Source: Echiichthys vipera
Taxonomy: Eukaryota; Chordata; Actinopteri; Perciformes; Trachinidae
Assembly (NCBI GenBank): GCA_963691815.1
Contig: OY829662.1
Span: 27,580,232-27,644,231, forward strand
Reading direction: 5' to 3'
DNA length: 64,000 nucleotides
The stretch's first letter is position 1, and every line of letters begins with the position of its first letter. Made by a program: the position numbers and the translations under genes. Under the pieces are notes generated by a model. It worked only from the letters and a program-made list of their open reading frames with translations, made no database searches and had not been told where the DNA came from. Shown here piece after piece: positions 54,232 to 64,000 of this stretch.

Positions 54232-55500
54232 AACTAGCTGACAGTGGGGTTCTGATTGGTTTAAAGTGCTCTCATGTACAGGACGGAGTCAACAAATAAT
54301 AATAAAAAAAGCAGTTACAGTGATGGATGGGAGCAAGAGTTCTTTAACTCAGCAGTTTGTGTAGATGATGAATAGCTGCTCTTTTTGCTGTTCGTCCTTG
54401 CCATTAAGCTTTTTTGGTGAAAATCCAAATGTACATGATGACATCACTATCCAGTCCTAGTTTTTGTCCTGAGCTCCTCCTTCTCCAGAGTACACAAAGG
54501 AGAGAAAGGAATGGGGAGAATAAGATGAGGGAGGTAGGAATGAAGAGATAAGAGGTAGGAATGAAGAGATAAGAGGAGGAAGAAATATAAAAATACAAAC
54601 ACTAGAGGTACTCCGACTTGTAAAGCAGAATGACTGCAGTTAATAAATAGGATAGTCAAACATGCACATACTGTGGTAAAAGCCAAACTCCACATATGTC
54701 CAGTAAAGGTATGTTCTACAGAATCTACACGATTTTAAATTTGACCGCAACTCACAGCCAATCTTGACGATGTAATCTGCTGGTTATTGTTCTTTGTAGC
54801 CAAAAAAAGCATTCCTTTTCATTCACAGGTATGTCCTCCTCAAAAAGAGCAACAACTAAAGCATGAGGTGGAAAGAATACATTTCATCCCAGATGATATG
54901 TTCTTTGATCAGAAGCGCAATAAGCAAAGTCTCAAAGTGTTAAAGAGTTTTTCTTTCAGCCTCCATATCTGGTCTGAAAGACGACCTTCCTCGTCTGACT
55001 GCACAGCAAATCAAAACCTCCCCTCCTCCAACCCAAAAGAAACCGCATACACACACACACACACACACAGGAGAGAAAGGGAAGGACTGCAGGAGGAGCT
55101 GAACAGAAAGAGTCGTCTGTTACATGTCAAGAAGTGCGAGGAAAGTTTGGAAAGACGGTTCAGACTTCTTTCTTCGAACAGAAAAAAAACATCCAGAGAG
55201 AAAATCCTGAAGGAAGACTTGGATGAATGTCAGCAAACCAAAGAAACGCTGCAATTAAAGTAAAACTCCTTTTCCAAGAACAGAAGAGCCAAACCACAAA
55301 TCAAAGTGAAGATGGAAGGTTGTAATTTTTTTCCAGAATATGTGAAAAATGTGAAAAAAAAAGAAAAAAAAATACAAAATAAGAACTTATCAGTTGCTTT
55401 GATGTAAGGCGCATAAAAATCTCTCTAAAAATGCATTCTAAACCAACAGAAAAAACTTTTCAATGACTAGAGGAAAGGTAGAAAGATAGGGTTAGGGTAA
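54232..55500. other. Flank upstream of the possible tanc2 first exon
   Basis: If the exon at 53946-54231 is real, this is the promoter/5' UTR side of the gene, but no TATA box, CpG island or motif stands out. A plus-strand 158-codon frame at 54787-55263 contains a short (CA)n (55051-55070) and a coiled-coil-like RREREGLQEELNRKSRL stretch; I do not recognise it and treat it as doubtful. (AGAAA)-type repeats follow at about 55330-55380. Confidence 0.4.
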
Positions 55501-57060
55501 AGAATCAAAGAAAGATGACGCAGTTTGGCTGAGCATGATTGGTGTAACTGAATCAGTGGAAGGACCGCGGCTGACAGCCTTCTTTGCAAAAGTGCTCATG
55601 GAGGTTTTCGGCAAAGGCTTCCTGGAATCACCTCCGGAATGTGACAGGGCTCACTGGACATTAGCTGAGAAACCTTGGCCAGGCCAAAGAGCATGGGTGA
55701 TCATTATCAGGCTGCACAGATACCAGGTGAAGGAGAAAAGCCTGCGCCAGGAGAGGCAAACTACAGTACAGAGGCTCCCCCATCACCATTTACTAGGATT
55801 ATGCACCAGAGGTGGTGGACCAACGCCAGAAATACTGTGATGTCAACCCGGGCTTTACAGCCTGGGCTTCAGGCTGTTCCCTGCTAGGCTTGTCATAGTG
55901 ATGACGGAAGGAGGAAGAGGAGGGAGGGAGGAAGAGGCTCTCTTCAGTCACCAAGGCGAAAACCTTTATAACATCCACCCGTGATGAGGAGACCTGATGA
56001 TCACGGAGGGCTGTTGATTTCACCGAAGACGAGCCACTGTTATGTTATCTTCATAACCGTGAGTTTGTGTGTTGCTGACTGTATAGCTGTGCTTTAGCCA
56101 GCCCCAGATCTGCTGGAGTTGTTTTTTTAGATTGCAACGTTAATAGTTACAGTCCTGACGGGCTGCTGATATTCTGTCCGTTAAGAGTTTTGATCAGAAA
56201 TCACTAAATGCACATTTTAACACCCTGTGGACATGTTGATTTGAAATCCAGTGTTTTCCGATGTTTTTTTAATTCCTGTTTTTTTTTCCATCTTTCTTTC
56301 TGTGCCTGCTCACACCGTTATATGAATTCAGATTATCTTTAATCGCCCATCGTGCCCGTTACTGGAAGCTCGTCCATATGTGGATTTCAGTTCGCTATTA
56401 TATATTTTCTTCACAGCTTTATTTTAATTTGTTTTGGATGTTTATCACCCACCGCGATAGGGTTATGTGAAGTACTTTATTTTCTGTGACTTGTTTGGTC
56501 GAAGTGTTTTGCTGCAGCCTGGTACTTATCATGGGCTGATGTGCAGAAGCGACCTGCACCAGTGCAGTGTATGCATTCTGGCTCAGGGTGGACAGTGGCG
56601 CCTCATATAGGCAGGCATTCTATTCATCTTGTTTGATGTGGAGAAATGCCTCCATGGCCTGCCTGCTGGCGAATTTAATTAAATTTACATGGCTGTCACT
56701 GTCTGTTCAGAATCATCACTATTATTATTTTTTATTATTACTGTATTGTTATTATTCTCATGTGATTCAAGGGGTCAGCCACTTAACATTTATTAAGGAA
56801 GGAGACCCTGGAAGCTCAGAAGGTGTTTTTTTCTATTGGAGTAGCCCTCAGATTGGTCAGAATGTTACTGTCTTGTTCCCTTTATGTTGTTTTGTTGTGT
56901 TCCATGTGTGTTTGTGTTCCTTTTTTCTTTGGGATTTTCTTTTTTTTTTTTCCCCTGTTTTACCCTCCCTCCCCACTCTCTTCCTCCACTACTACAGCAC
57001 ACTTAAATGTCATGCAGTATCATTCTAACTTATTATTATTGTTACTATGGCTAATGCTGT
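55501..57060. other. Intergenic sequence, nothing recognised
   Basis: T- and A-rich non-coding sequence with short frames on both strands. A plus-strand 153-codon frame (56567-57028) is a run of hydrophobic and pyrimidine-rich codons without a domain. A poly(T) tract lies at about 56940-56955. Confidence 0.4.
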
Positions 57061-57064
57061 AAAG

Positions 57065-58910
57065 ACAGGTACTGGAGTGCAATTTTACAGATAGAGTTAG
57101 AGGGGCAGCTATCATCATTCATAAAAGGGTCCTGTTTGAGCCAACAAATGTAATCCTAGATACTCAAGGTCGCTATGTCATAGTTTTGGGCACACTCCAG
57201 AACACACCAGTGGTCTTAGTTTCAGTTTATGTGCCCACCTGGGGTGATGAACAGTTTTTTACAAGGCTATTTGAAAAAATCCCAAACGCTGATAGTCACC
57301 GCATTATCATTGGTGGAGACTTCAACCTGGTGCAGGATGTGACTCTCGACAGAGCTTCTCCCACACAGGTTACGCTATCCAAATCAGTATACACAGTAAA
57401 AACATTTGCATCACAGTTGGGAATTTCGGACCCTTGGAGGTTTAGAAATGCCCATGTTAACGCTTTCTCCTTTTTTTCCCATGTAGACCACACATACACC
57501 TGAATTGATTTTGTTTTACTCGATAACAACCTCCTCGACTGTGTGAATGTGTGTGAATATCACCCAATAGTTACTTCTGACCACGCTCCTACCACAGTTG
57601 ACATTAGTTTTCCACGGGATACAATTCCACATTCACCATGGAGGTTCAGTTCACACTAACTGATTTTATTGCGACTTAAATACGCTCTTACAAAGAGTTT
57701 AACGACACCCCTGATGTCAGCAGCAGCACTCTAAAGCTACTATTCGGGGACAAGTGATATCCTATATTTATCAAATGAGAAGGGCTGAACGGGCTAGGCA
57801 GGTGGAAATTGCAGAGGAACTGGCGAAACTCGATCAAACTTACTCCACCTCTCCATCCCGGTCTCACTTTATAACGTACATTGTAAGATCCTTGCTGAGG
57901 TCCTCCCCCTCCGCCTCCAAAGTGTGATGTCATTAACAATTTCACTACACCAGACAGGCTTTATTTTAGGGAGACATCCTTTCTTCAATACCAGAAGGCT
58001 GCTCAACATCATATTCTCACCTGGGTCGGATTATCCCGAGGTTGTAGTGGCACTGGATGCAGAGAAAACCTTTGACCAGGTGGAGTGGGGCTTTCTATTT
58101 TTCATTGTGGAGAAATTTGGCTTTGACTCTAATTTTATTTCTTGGGTTAAGCATCTGTATGTAACTCCCTGCTGCATCTGTAAACACTAACAGGGGTCCG
58201 CACAAATATGGAACAAAATCCGCACAAATATGGAACAAAATCCCTTGATTGCTCTTTTTGGGCTTCCTCCATCTAAAAATCTGCCCATCACCACACAACA
58301 TGTCGTGGTCTTTACCGCCCTGCTTGCCAGACGTAATATTCTCCTTAAATGAATATAAGTTTCTTCAAAGACTCATAATAGTTGGATTCGTGAAATTTTA
58401 CAATGTCTAAGGTTAGAGTAGTTAAGGTTTTCACAGAGGGTATCTTTGACAGCATTCAACAAAACCTGGGACTCACTGCTGGCTCTTATTAGTAATAGTC
58501 TTAATGTTACTCCTGATGATGCTGAGGACACTTCCGAGTGCTTGGAAGGAAAGACCCCCCCCCCTCTTTTATTTATTCATTTTTAATTTTTTAATTCATT
58601 TATTATTTTTATCTTTTTTTCCTTCTCTTTTTCTTGAATTATCTTATTTATTTTGTCATGAGCTATGGATTTCACTCTATTTAGTTTCATTGTAACTTAT
58701 GTATCTACTTGTGTTATATGTTGTTCAATTATTTAGTTGGTTACTGTGACCATGTCTGACATGGGTTGTTGGATTTAAGTTGGGGTTTTTTGTTTTTGTT
58801 CCTGTTTTGTTACTCTAAGGTAGATCTATTGACATACTGTACAACTGTTGCACTTTTTCTTCTTTGTCCATCTGCAAAATTCAATAAAAAAATGTGAAAA
58901 AAAATAATTA
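57065..58910 (+). mobile_element. L1-type LINE, endonuclease, partial RT and 3' UTR with poly(A)
   Basis: Endonuclease pieces: LVSVYVPTWGDEQFFTRLFE, HRIIIGGDFNLVQDVTLDRA (GGDFN box, 57305), LGISDPWRFRNAHVNAFSFF, HVDHTYT (57480), and the last box SDHAPT (57579). RT pieces at 57943-58180: LHQTGFILGRHPFFNTRRLL, VVALDAEKTFDQVEWGFLFF, VEKFGFDSNFISWVKHLY, typical of the L1/Tx1 group. There is an internal deletion between 57660 and 57930 and another before the YADD box, which is absent. The 3' UTR ends CTGCAAAATTCAATAAAAAA, then GTGAAAAAAA at about 58910. Confidence 0.88.
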
Positions 58911-59500
58911 AAGAAAGAGCTGGACTGACACCTAAGTATATACTGTATTTATTTATTTGTTTATTTCGGGCATCTCAGTTAGATAAATCGTCATCACACA
59001 TTATCTTGGTTTACAATTCACATGACCGAAAGGGAAAAGGGAAGGCGGGAGAAGCAAGAGCGGATCTGTACTTGAGTGACTTTCATTGTGACTGCATAGG
59101 ATAAGCCGATCGCCTCAAATTAGCTGTTAGCACGTAACTTAGCGGCTAGCTAGTGGCTAGCTAAGATAACGGAAGTGGGTCTCCACCATCTTGGCACGGG
59201 AGCGGAACTACGTCATCAAAACAAAGACTGAAAGAGCGAGACAATAAAAGCATGGCGGACTGTGAAGAATTAAAGAAAAAGCGCTCATATGCACAAGGGG
59301 CTTTTAATACTCATCATTGATCATGTTTGCCACCCTTATTATTATCATTTTCATATTCTGTCACCTTAGCTGTGCTTGTTTCTACTATTCTGTTGTATTA
59401 ACTGTCTTAACATATACGTTATATTCACATAACTATAAATATTATTTTAGTTACTGTTAGGCTTTGCTTGCATCTCTGGAAGTGTGTCTGTCTGTCTCTC
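58911..59500. other. Intergenic sequence, nothing recognised
   Basis: AT-rich, with TAGCTAGCTAG-type phrases at about 59135-59165 and no coding similarity. Confidence 0.45.
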
Positions 59501-59509
59501 TCTGTCCAT

Positions 59510-59795
59510 CTGTGTGTCTTTTCTCTCTTTCTCTCTCCTTTTCTTCCTCCCCAACCGGTCAAGACAGATGGCCGTCCTCCACAGAGCTGGGTCTGTCTGA
59601 CGTTCCTGCCTGTTATAGGGAAGGTTTTCGTTGCCACCATACTCTACAGAGGAATTGTTGGGTCTATGTAAATCATAAATAAGTCATGGAGTGTGGTCTT
59701 TACCTACTCTGTAAAGTGTCCTGAGATAACTTTTGTTATGATTCGACACTATAAATAAAATTGAATTGAATTGAATTGAATTGAATTGAATTAAG
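59510..59795 (+). mobile_element. LINE-like 3' end with (GAATT)n tail
   Basis: Carries the fish-wide phrases CCCCAACCGGTCAAGACAGA, TGGCCGTCCTCCACAGAGCT, GGAAGGTTTTCGTTGCCACC, and TGTAAAGTGTCCTGAGATAA then CGACACTATAAATAAAATTG followed by a pentanucleotide (GAATT)n at about 59760-59792. This is a well-known decayed 3' tail in fish genomes; the element's coding part is absent. Confidence 0.75.
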
Positions 59796-60800
59796 AGATC
59801 TGTAATAGCAGTTTTTATTACATTGCTGTTATTGAGGAGGGAGAGGAAAGTGGATACGAAATTATTGTTGCTGATGTGAAGAAAAGACTGCATGATTGCC
59901 GCACAACGTATCAAGACACAGAGACGCAGATAAACAAAGACATTGTGGTCCCGCTGTGCATCGTGTCAATTTGGAAGTCTGAAGGCGGATCTCAAAGACG
60001 TGTTTGGTCAGGCTGAAGCGCTTCAATCAGGCCACATGACACATGAGCAGTATGATTTGGTGCACACAGCATTAGAGAGCAGAGTCGAAGCACTGGATGA
60101 GTTAGTGCGGGACTGGAACTGCTACATCCCGGACAAGGAGGTGGATGACATGTGGGTCTGCCTCAAGGGCTACAAGGAGCAGAGAAAAATGACTATAGTT
60201 GCTGTGACTACATGCGACAAAGCCAAAGGGTAGGACATAGCGACCTTGGTGTCCTGGCAGACGAAGGGAACGATGTTGGTGACAGTCAAAGCAGTGTGGA
60301 TGATGGAGGAACAGTCACCACTGATAAAAACCGTGTGGGCCTTCAGACGATGAGGTGGTGCAAAGTGCAAGTGCAGTTCCAACCACCAACATGACAGTGG
60401 CTGTGATTAGCAGAGCACTGGGTAGTAATATGGACCGTCCTAGTAGGACACAAGGCACCAGCCACCCGTCAACATCTCCCCAAGTGCCACCCCAGTGGTC
60501 CATGAACCCAACATTTGACCCCGGCTTCTCTAGCACACCATGGCAGCAGCAAGGATCGCATGTTGTGTTAGCGGACAGTGGTGGGGCAGGACAGAGCATG
60601 TCTGCCACCTCTCAGGGGTTAAGCGGGCCCAAGATTGCCCTCGCGCCCCTCAGCCTACCAATGTTCTCTGGAGACAGGAGGGGCTATTGGCGGTGGAAGA
60701 GTAACTGGGGGACCCTTCAAGCAGTAGCTGAACCAACAAGCTCTCCGGAGTGAGAGCATTGTAGGACAGCATTGGTGACGCCGTAAAACGTGAACTCAGG

Positions 60801-61181
60801 GTGTCTTATTGCCGTACTGCAGAGGAGGTCTTTCGGATCTTGGAGGACTGTTATAGGGACATGTCGCAAATAGCGGACGACATTGTACTGGAGCTGCAGG
60901 ATTTACCAGCTGTGCACAACAACCAACCAAGGGAGGCTTTGCAGTTGATCCAAACGGTGGAGAGGGCACTGTTGGACCTTATAGACTTGGGTTGTGAGGA
61001 CCCCATAAAAAAACTGTTGGTGATCCGGTCACTGGAAAGTAAGCTGCCAGACAGCATGAAGGAAATGTGGCTTTTGTACCAGTGCGACGCAGTCAGCAAC
61101 ATGAATCCATGTAACCGGTTCGACAAACTATGGCAGTTCCTGAGAGATCAGAAGACGGTTCTGGTGCAGCTGGAGCAGTAA
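60801..61181 (+). pseudogene. BEL/Pao gag-like fragment
   Basis: An open 126-codon frame begins with SYCRTAEEVFRILEDCYRDM and continues through DLPAVHNNQPREALQLIQTV, LDLIDLGCEDPIKKLLVIRS and LESKLPDSMKEMWLLYQ. The spacing of YRDM, LGCEDPI and LPDSM matches the DUF1759-type gag domain of Pao/BEL elements. The upstream part (LPMFSGDRRGYWRWKSNWG) is in a shifted frame at 60652. Confidence 0.75.
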
Positions 61182-61509
61182 CAGATCACCAGACGGCCAG
61201 TCTTTGCCAGGGCTAGTGATCGAGACCTTATGAGAAGCCAAAGGAAAGACCGGGGGATCGGAGGCAGGAGAGAAGTTAATTTACCAAGACCACTGCAAGT
61301 GAGGCGAGAGTAGAATTATCATAAGATCTTGCAGTATGTGTGGCATAGAGGGGCATACTGGACGTTTATACCGATGTAAGACATTTAAGAAGGCCAATCC
61401 GGCAGAACGGAGGTCTCAGGTAAAAAGGATAAAAGCCTGCCCCAAATGCCTGGATGTCCATGGGAGAGACAGTATGTGCAGCACAAATTATCTGTGTCGC
61501 AAAGACGAA

Positions 61510-62560
61510 TGATTTCCTGTGTCTCAAAGACAGTCATTGTGGACAATACTTACGTGGACGACATTCTGGTGTCTCACAATGACCCCCAGAGACTAAGTGA
61601 GATCCTTCAGGGGGTTGAGACCGTCCTTGCAACCGGGGGATTTTATCTTAAGCCATTGGTGCGGTCTGGCCAAAGTGGGAGGCAAGGTTGCGTTCCCACC
61701 AAAACTGAGAGTATCATGTTGCCCAACCCGTTACGGGATGAGGACACCAAGGCCCTGGGAGTGGGTTATCATTTGGGGGAGGACAAACTTTTCCTCATGG
61801 TGGCTGTTGATTTCTCCAGGAGGACGAAAAAGATGTGCACTGAGCTCGACCTCACCATGGAGGACATAGAGGAGAAGACGCCGGACCCCCTTACCCGTCG
61901 TATGTTACTGAGCCAGATAGCTGGGCTTTACGACCCCCTTGGTCTGGCGTCATTCTTGTCAGGAGGGCCTTTCAAGAGGCCGGCACATTGACTAAGGATA
62001 CATGGGACAAGCCACTGGCTGGTGAGCTGCGCGGGAGGACAATCAAGCTCTTCAAAGAGTATGCCCGCCTGAGTACCATCACTTTCCCCAGGAGTATTAC
62101 ACCTCTCGGCTGGCTGAGTAAACCCTGGGGGATCACATTTTCCGATGGCAGCTGTGACTCTTATGGGGCAGTTCTCTACCTGCACTGGGAGACTTCAGGG
62201 AGTGTTGTAACCCGGCTCATGGAGGCAAAGGCAAAATTGACCCCGCTTGACCAGAAGCACGATGCTGTAAAAGCGGAGATCTGCGGAGCCATCTTTGCTG
62301 CCTGGCTGGGGTACATACTGAAGCATGGGCGGTTGAAAGTAGATAGGTGGTACCACTTTGTCGACAGCCAGACTGTTTTGGGTGCCATCCAGCGGGAAAG
62401 TTATGGGTTCCAAACTTTCTTTGCTAACCGCTATGGTGAGCTTGTGAAGGCCGGACCGGCAACAGATTGGTGGTGGGTCCCTGGTCAGTACAACATGGCC
62501 ACTCTGGTCACGAGAGGGTGTTCCCCTGAGCAGCTTGATGGTGACTCCTTGTGGCAGAGA
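61510..62560 (+). pseudogene. BEL/Pao pol remnants: RT active-site box and RNase H
   Basis: The frame 61446-61991 has SKTVIVDNTYVDDILVSHND (YVDD RT box at 61552), RLSEILQGVETVLATGGF, SESIMLP-like and RRMLLSQIAGLYDPLGLASF, a Pao hallmark. The next frame (61988-62830, 280 codons) has the RNase H domain: GWLSKPWGITFSDGSCDSYG (D of SDGS), VKAEICGAIFAAWLG (E), YHFVDSQTVLGAIQRESYGF (D of VDSQTV), and the end QYNMATLVTRGCSPEQL, where intact elements have N-x-AD. Here the D is replaced (NMATLVTRG). Frames downstream (to 62870) are shifted and lie before the integrase. Confidence 0.8.
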
Positions 62561-63069
62561 GGTTGCTACACTAACCAAGCTCTGTGGGGCTGTGGGATAC
62601 GTCCGCAGGGCCGTGCACTCCTGGTTATTCAGCAGAAAACGAACCGGCAAGTGAGAACAGTGGGAGGCTTTACTCACAGTTCAGGAACTAGAGGAAGCAT
62701 TCAAGACACTATATCTTGCTGCCCAGACGGGTGTGACCGTCCCCACTACGACACTCAACCGTCTGGTTGTGAACAAGGACACTGCAACGGGCCTCTTGTT
62801 GTGCCACGGCCAGATCCAGTCCGTCGATAAAGGGGGACCTGGGGTTCTAGGAGCGGATCAGCACCCCCCTTGCCGATGAAGCTCACTGTGCCAACCATGA
62901 AGGCGTTGCAAAGTGCTAGAGTCGCTCGCAACATTGTAGACTCTTGCATGCTTCGCTGGAAGAGCATAGCCAAGTTCTGCTCTCAAGTAATGTGTGATCT
63001 CCCTTCTGTACGCACCGGGCCAGCAGCTCCCTTCGAGTACACAACGCAACTACGTTACTACTATTTGCA

Positions 63070-63360
63070 ATTAAAAAATATTTAGGTTATAAACTCACTG
63101 AACTCACATAATTGAGTTTTGTTCTTCCACAGAACTTAATTAGACTACATCCAGTCATGAAGAAGAAAAAACAGCCAAACTCTGGTTAAAGGTTAACTAA
63201 CTGAGCAGATATCAGTAGCTGCTATCTCAGATTTTGGCTCTAGTGGAATTCATGTCATTTGGCGAAGGTTCCAGACACGTTTATTAAACAAGTCTGTTTT
63301 AAAAGATTAACCAACTGCCCAACTGCCCAACTACCAGCTCCTCTCGTATTAAAGTCTGTA
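63070..63360. other. Leader-like non-coding sequence before an unknown ORF
   Basis: AT-rich stretch ending with the repeated block TACCAGCTCCTCTCGTATTA ... AAGTCGATTACCAAATGCAA ... GGAAGGAGCCCA (63332-63399), shared with 52580-52643. No other landmark. Confidence 0.5.
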
Positions 63361-63380
63361 CAAGTCGATTACCAAATGCA

Positions 63381-63746
63381 ATGCAAAGGAAGGAGCCCAT
63401 TGATGATTTTTTTCAAGCAAAACACGCAAACGTTGTGGTTTGTGGCAGTTTGGTGAAATATAGGTTAATAATTGATGGTAAAAGGTTTGGAAAAGTCCCA
63501 GACAGCAACTTTCTCTGCAGCAGCGAAATTTCACACAAAATCTTAGGGGGTGTGGAAGTCTGTTGCCGGAAGGGGCTACAGGTAGCGTTAGCTCACTATA
63601 GGTCAGTGGATCGTGTTAGTGTCCAAGCATTACTAGACGACAAGATTAAACAGTCAACAGATTTCAATCAGACAAATTACTTCTATGATTTCAATGGGTG
63701 TCAATACCTATTTGAGCGAAAATACACAGAGGAAGAGCTGCAGTAA
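63381..63746 (+). CDS. Unidentified ORF, 121 codons, probably of a repeated element
   Basis: An uninterrupted plus-strand frame beginning MQRKEPIDDFFQAKHANVVV, with KYRLIIDGKRFGKVPDSNFL, ILGGVEVCCRKGLQVALAHY and YFYDFNGCQYLFERKYTEEE before the stop. The Met lies inside the leader block shared with 52580-52643, so the ORF is linked to a repeat found twice in the window. I recognise no domain. After the stop a second open stretch continues to the window end (EFEQSQCASISLVCLW..., RMFKLPTEQTPVHLVIDLYG). Codon use looks normal and there are no frameshifts, which is unusual here. It could be a mobile-element gene or an exon. Confidence 0.45.
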   Translation: MQRKEPIDDFFQAKHANVVVCGSLVKYRLIIDGKRFGKVPDSNFLCSSEISHKILGGVEVCCRKGLQVALAHYRSVDRVSVQALLDDKIKQSTDFNQTNYFYDFNGCQYLFERKYTEEELQ

Positions 63747-64000
63747 CAGGATAAAAGGAGTCAGAGTATAGGTGAACAGCCAGCGGAGGAGTTTGAGCAG
63801 TCTCAGTGTGCAAGCATTTCTTTGGTATGCCTGTGGGTACTGTCAGCCCATGGGCACAGAAGAAGAATGTTTAAGCTGCCAACAGAGCAAACTCCAGTGC
63901 ATTTGGTTATCGACTTGTATGGACTACCTGTCAACATGGACCTACTGGTAAGGCACAGACTTGTAACACAGACTTTTTTTAATAAACTCCCGGTTCTCTA
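63747..64000 (+). other. Second open stretch to the right edge; not identified
   Basis: In the frame after the 63746 stop, the reading continues without stop to the edge (about 80 codons) through VCLWVLSAHGHRRRMFKLPT and VHLVIDLYGLPVNMDLLVR. It may be the continuation of the preceding ORF's protein by readthrough or splicing. There is an AATAAA near 63980. Nothing recognised. Confidence 0.35.

Larger units (their letters stand above)
59940..62870 (+). mobile_element. BEL/Pao LTR-type retrotransposon, decayed
   Basis: Plus strand, no LTR recognised. Pieces: a putative gag start (59943-60233) with SLKADLKDVFGQAEALQ; the BEL/Pao gag-like region (60640-61181: LPMFSGDRRGYWRWKSNWG, EVFRILEDCYRDM, GCEDPIKKLLVIRSLESKLP); RT remnant (61530-61720) with TYVDDILVSHNDP, then SQIAGLYDPLGLASF at 61912; RNase H (61988-62560). 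Pol is shortened: no protease, RT fingers or integrase recognised. Several frameshifts. Described only as a decayed retroelement. Confidence 0.8.

Noticed and set aside
53151..53516. 121-codon minus-strand frame as a possible tanc2 exon
   Set aside because: No similarity to TANC proteins, no suitable splice phase with the next exon, and AT-rich composition.
55799..56023. Minus-strand frame as an alternative tanc2 first exon
   Set aside because: It lacks a donor with phase 1 that would fit the exon at 46603 and shows no similarity to TANC2.
56567..57028. 153-codon plus-strand frame, hydrophobic
   Set aside because: It results from T-rich low-complexity sequence (TTTTTTTTTCCCC and similar) and has no family features.
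1..64000. tRNA or rRNA genes
   Set aside because: A- and B-box-like sequences at 34.39, 37.66 and 45.67 kb belong to SINE heads, which lack an intact cloverleaf or run into SINE bodies; no rRNA sequence was seen.

Overview
The window looks like a piece of a ray-finned (teleost) fish chromosome. Evidence: a vertebrate gene split into short exons with GT-AG introns; a dense, fish-typical mix of repeats (Tc1, PIF/Harbinger, hAT, DIRS, Penelope, BEL/Pao, RTE, L1, L2/CR1-type LINEs, tRNA-derived SINEs); long (CA)n microsatellites; and no prokaryotic gene organisation. The species cannot be named from the sequence.

The single host gene I can support is a minus-strand orthologue of TANC2, a postsynaptic scaffold with a STAND-type P-loop NTPase followed, in the family, by ankyrin and TPR repeats. 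Ten exons are recognised by protein similarity (46751 down to 9903) and an eleventh, possible first coding exon, lies at 53946-54231. All eleven join with consistent GT-AG sites and codon phases (2145 coding bases, 715 codons). The gene runs off the left edge: the rest of the NTPase, the ankyrin repeats, the TPRs and the C-terminus are not in the window. Nearly everything from 1 to 54 kb is therefore intron.

Layout: 1-9.3 kb, LINE fragments of the L2/CR1 and L1 types plus a scrambled DIRS fragment. 9.9-10.3 kb, two TANC2 exons. 11.5-18.8 kb, a Tc1 element holding nested Harbinger and hAT-like insertions, then a trihelix-bearing DNA transposon. 18.8-21.3 kb, a minus-strand LINE broken by a second Harbinger copy. 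21.9-25.3 kb, three TANC2 exons around another Harbinger. 25.7-31 kb, a Harbinger fragment and a 4.5-kb DIRS-type tyrosine-recombinase retrotransposon. 31-32.8 kb, an RTE element. 33-33.5 kb, two TANC2 exons. 33.7-44.4 kb, Penelope, SINEs, a possible solo LTR, a second Tc1 copy with nested insertions, and a LINE tail. 44.7-46.8 kb, three TANC2 exons. 46.9-53.9 kb, Penelope ends with a hammerhead-ribozyme-like motif, hAT, trihelix copy, microsatellite, LINE and RTE fragments. 54-64 kb, the possible first exon, an L1 element, a LINE tail and a decayed BEL/Pao element, ending with an ORF I do not recognise.

Most mobile copies are decayed by frameshifts, deletions and nested insertions. The most notable non-gene signals are the intact hammerhead core in a Penelope end (46906-46950, minus), the large inverted arms of the DIRS terminus, and a repeated but unidentified element around 52.4 and 63.3 kb. 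I did not find a clearly new biological system.
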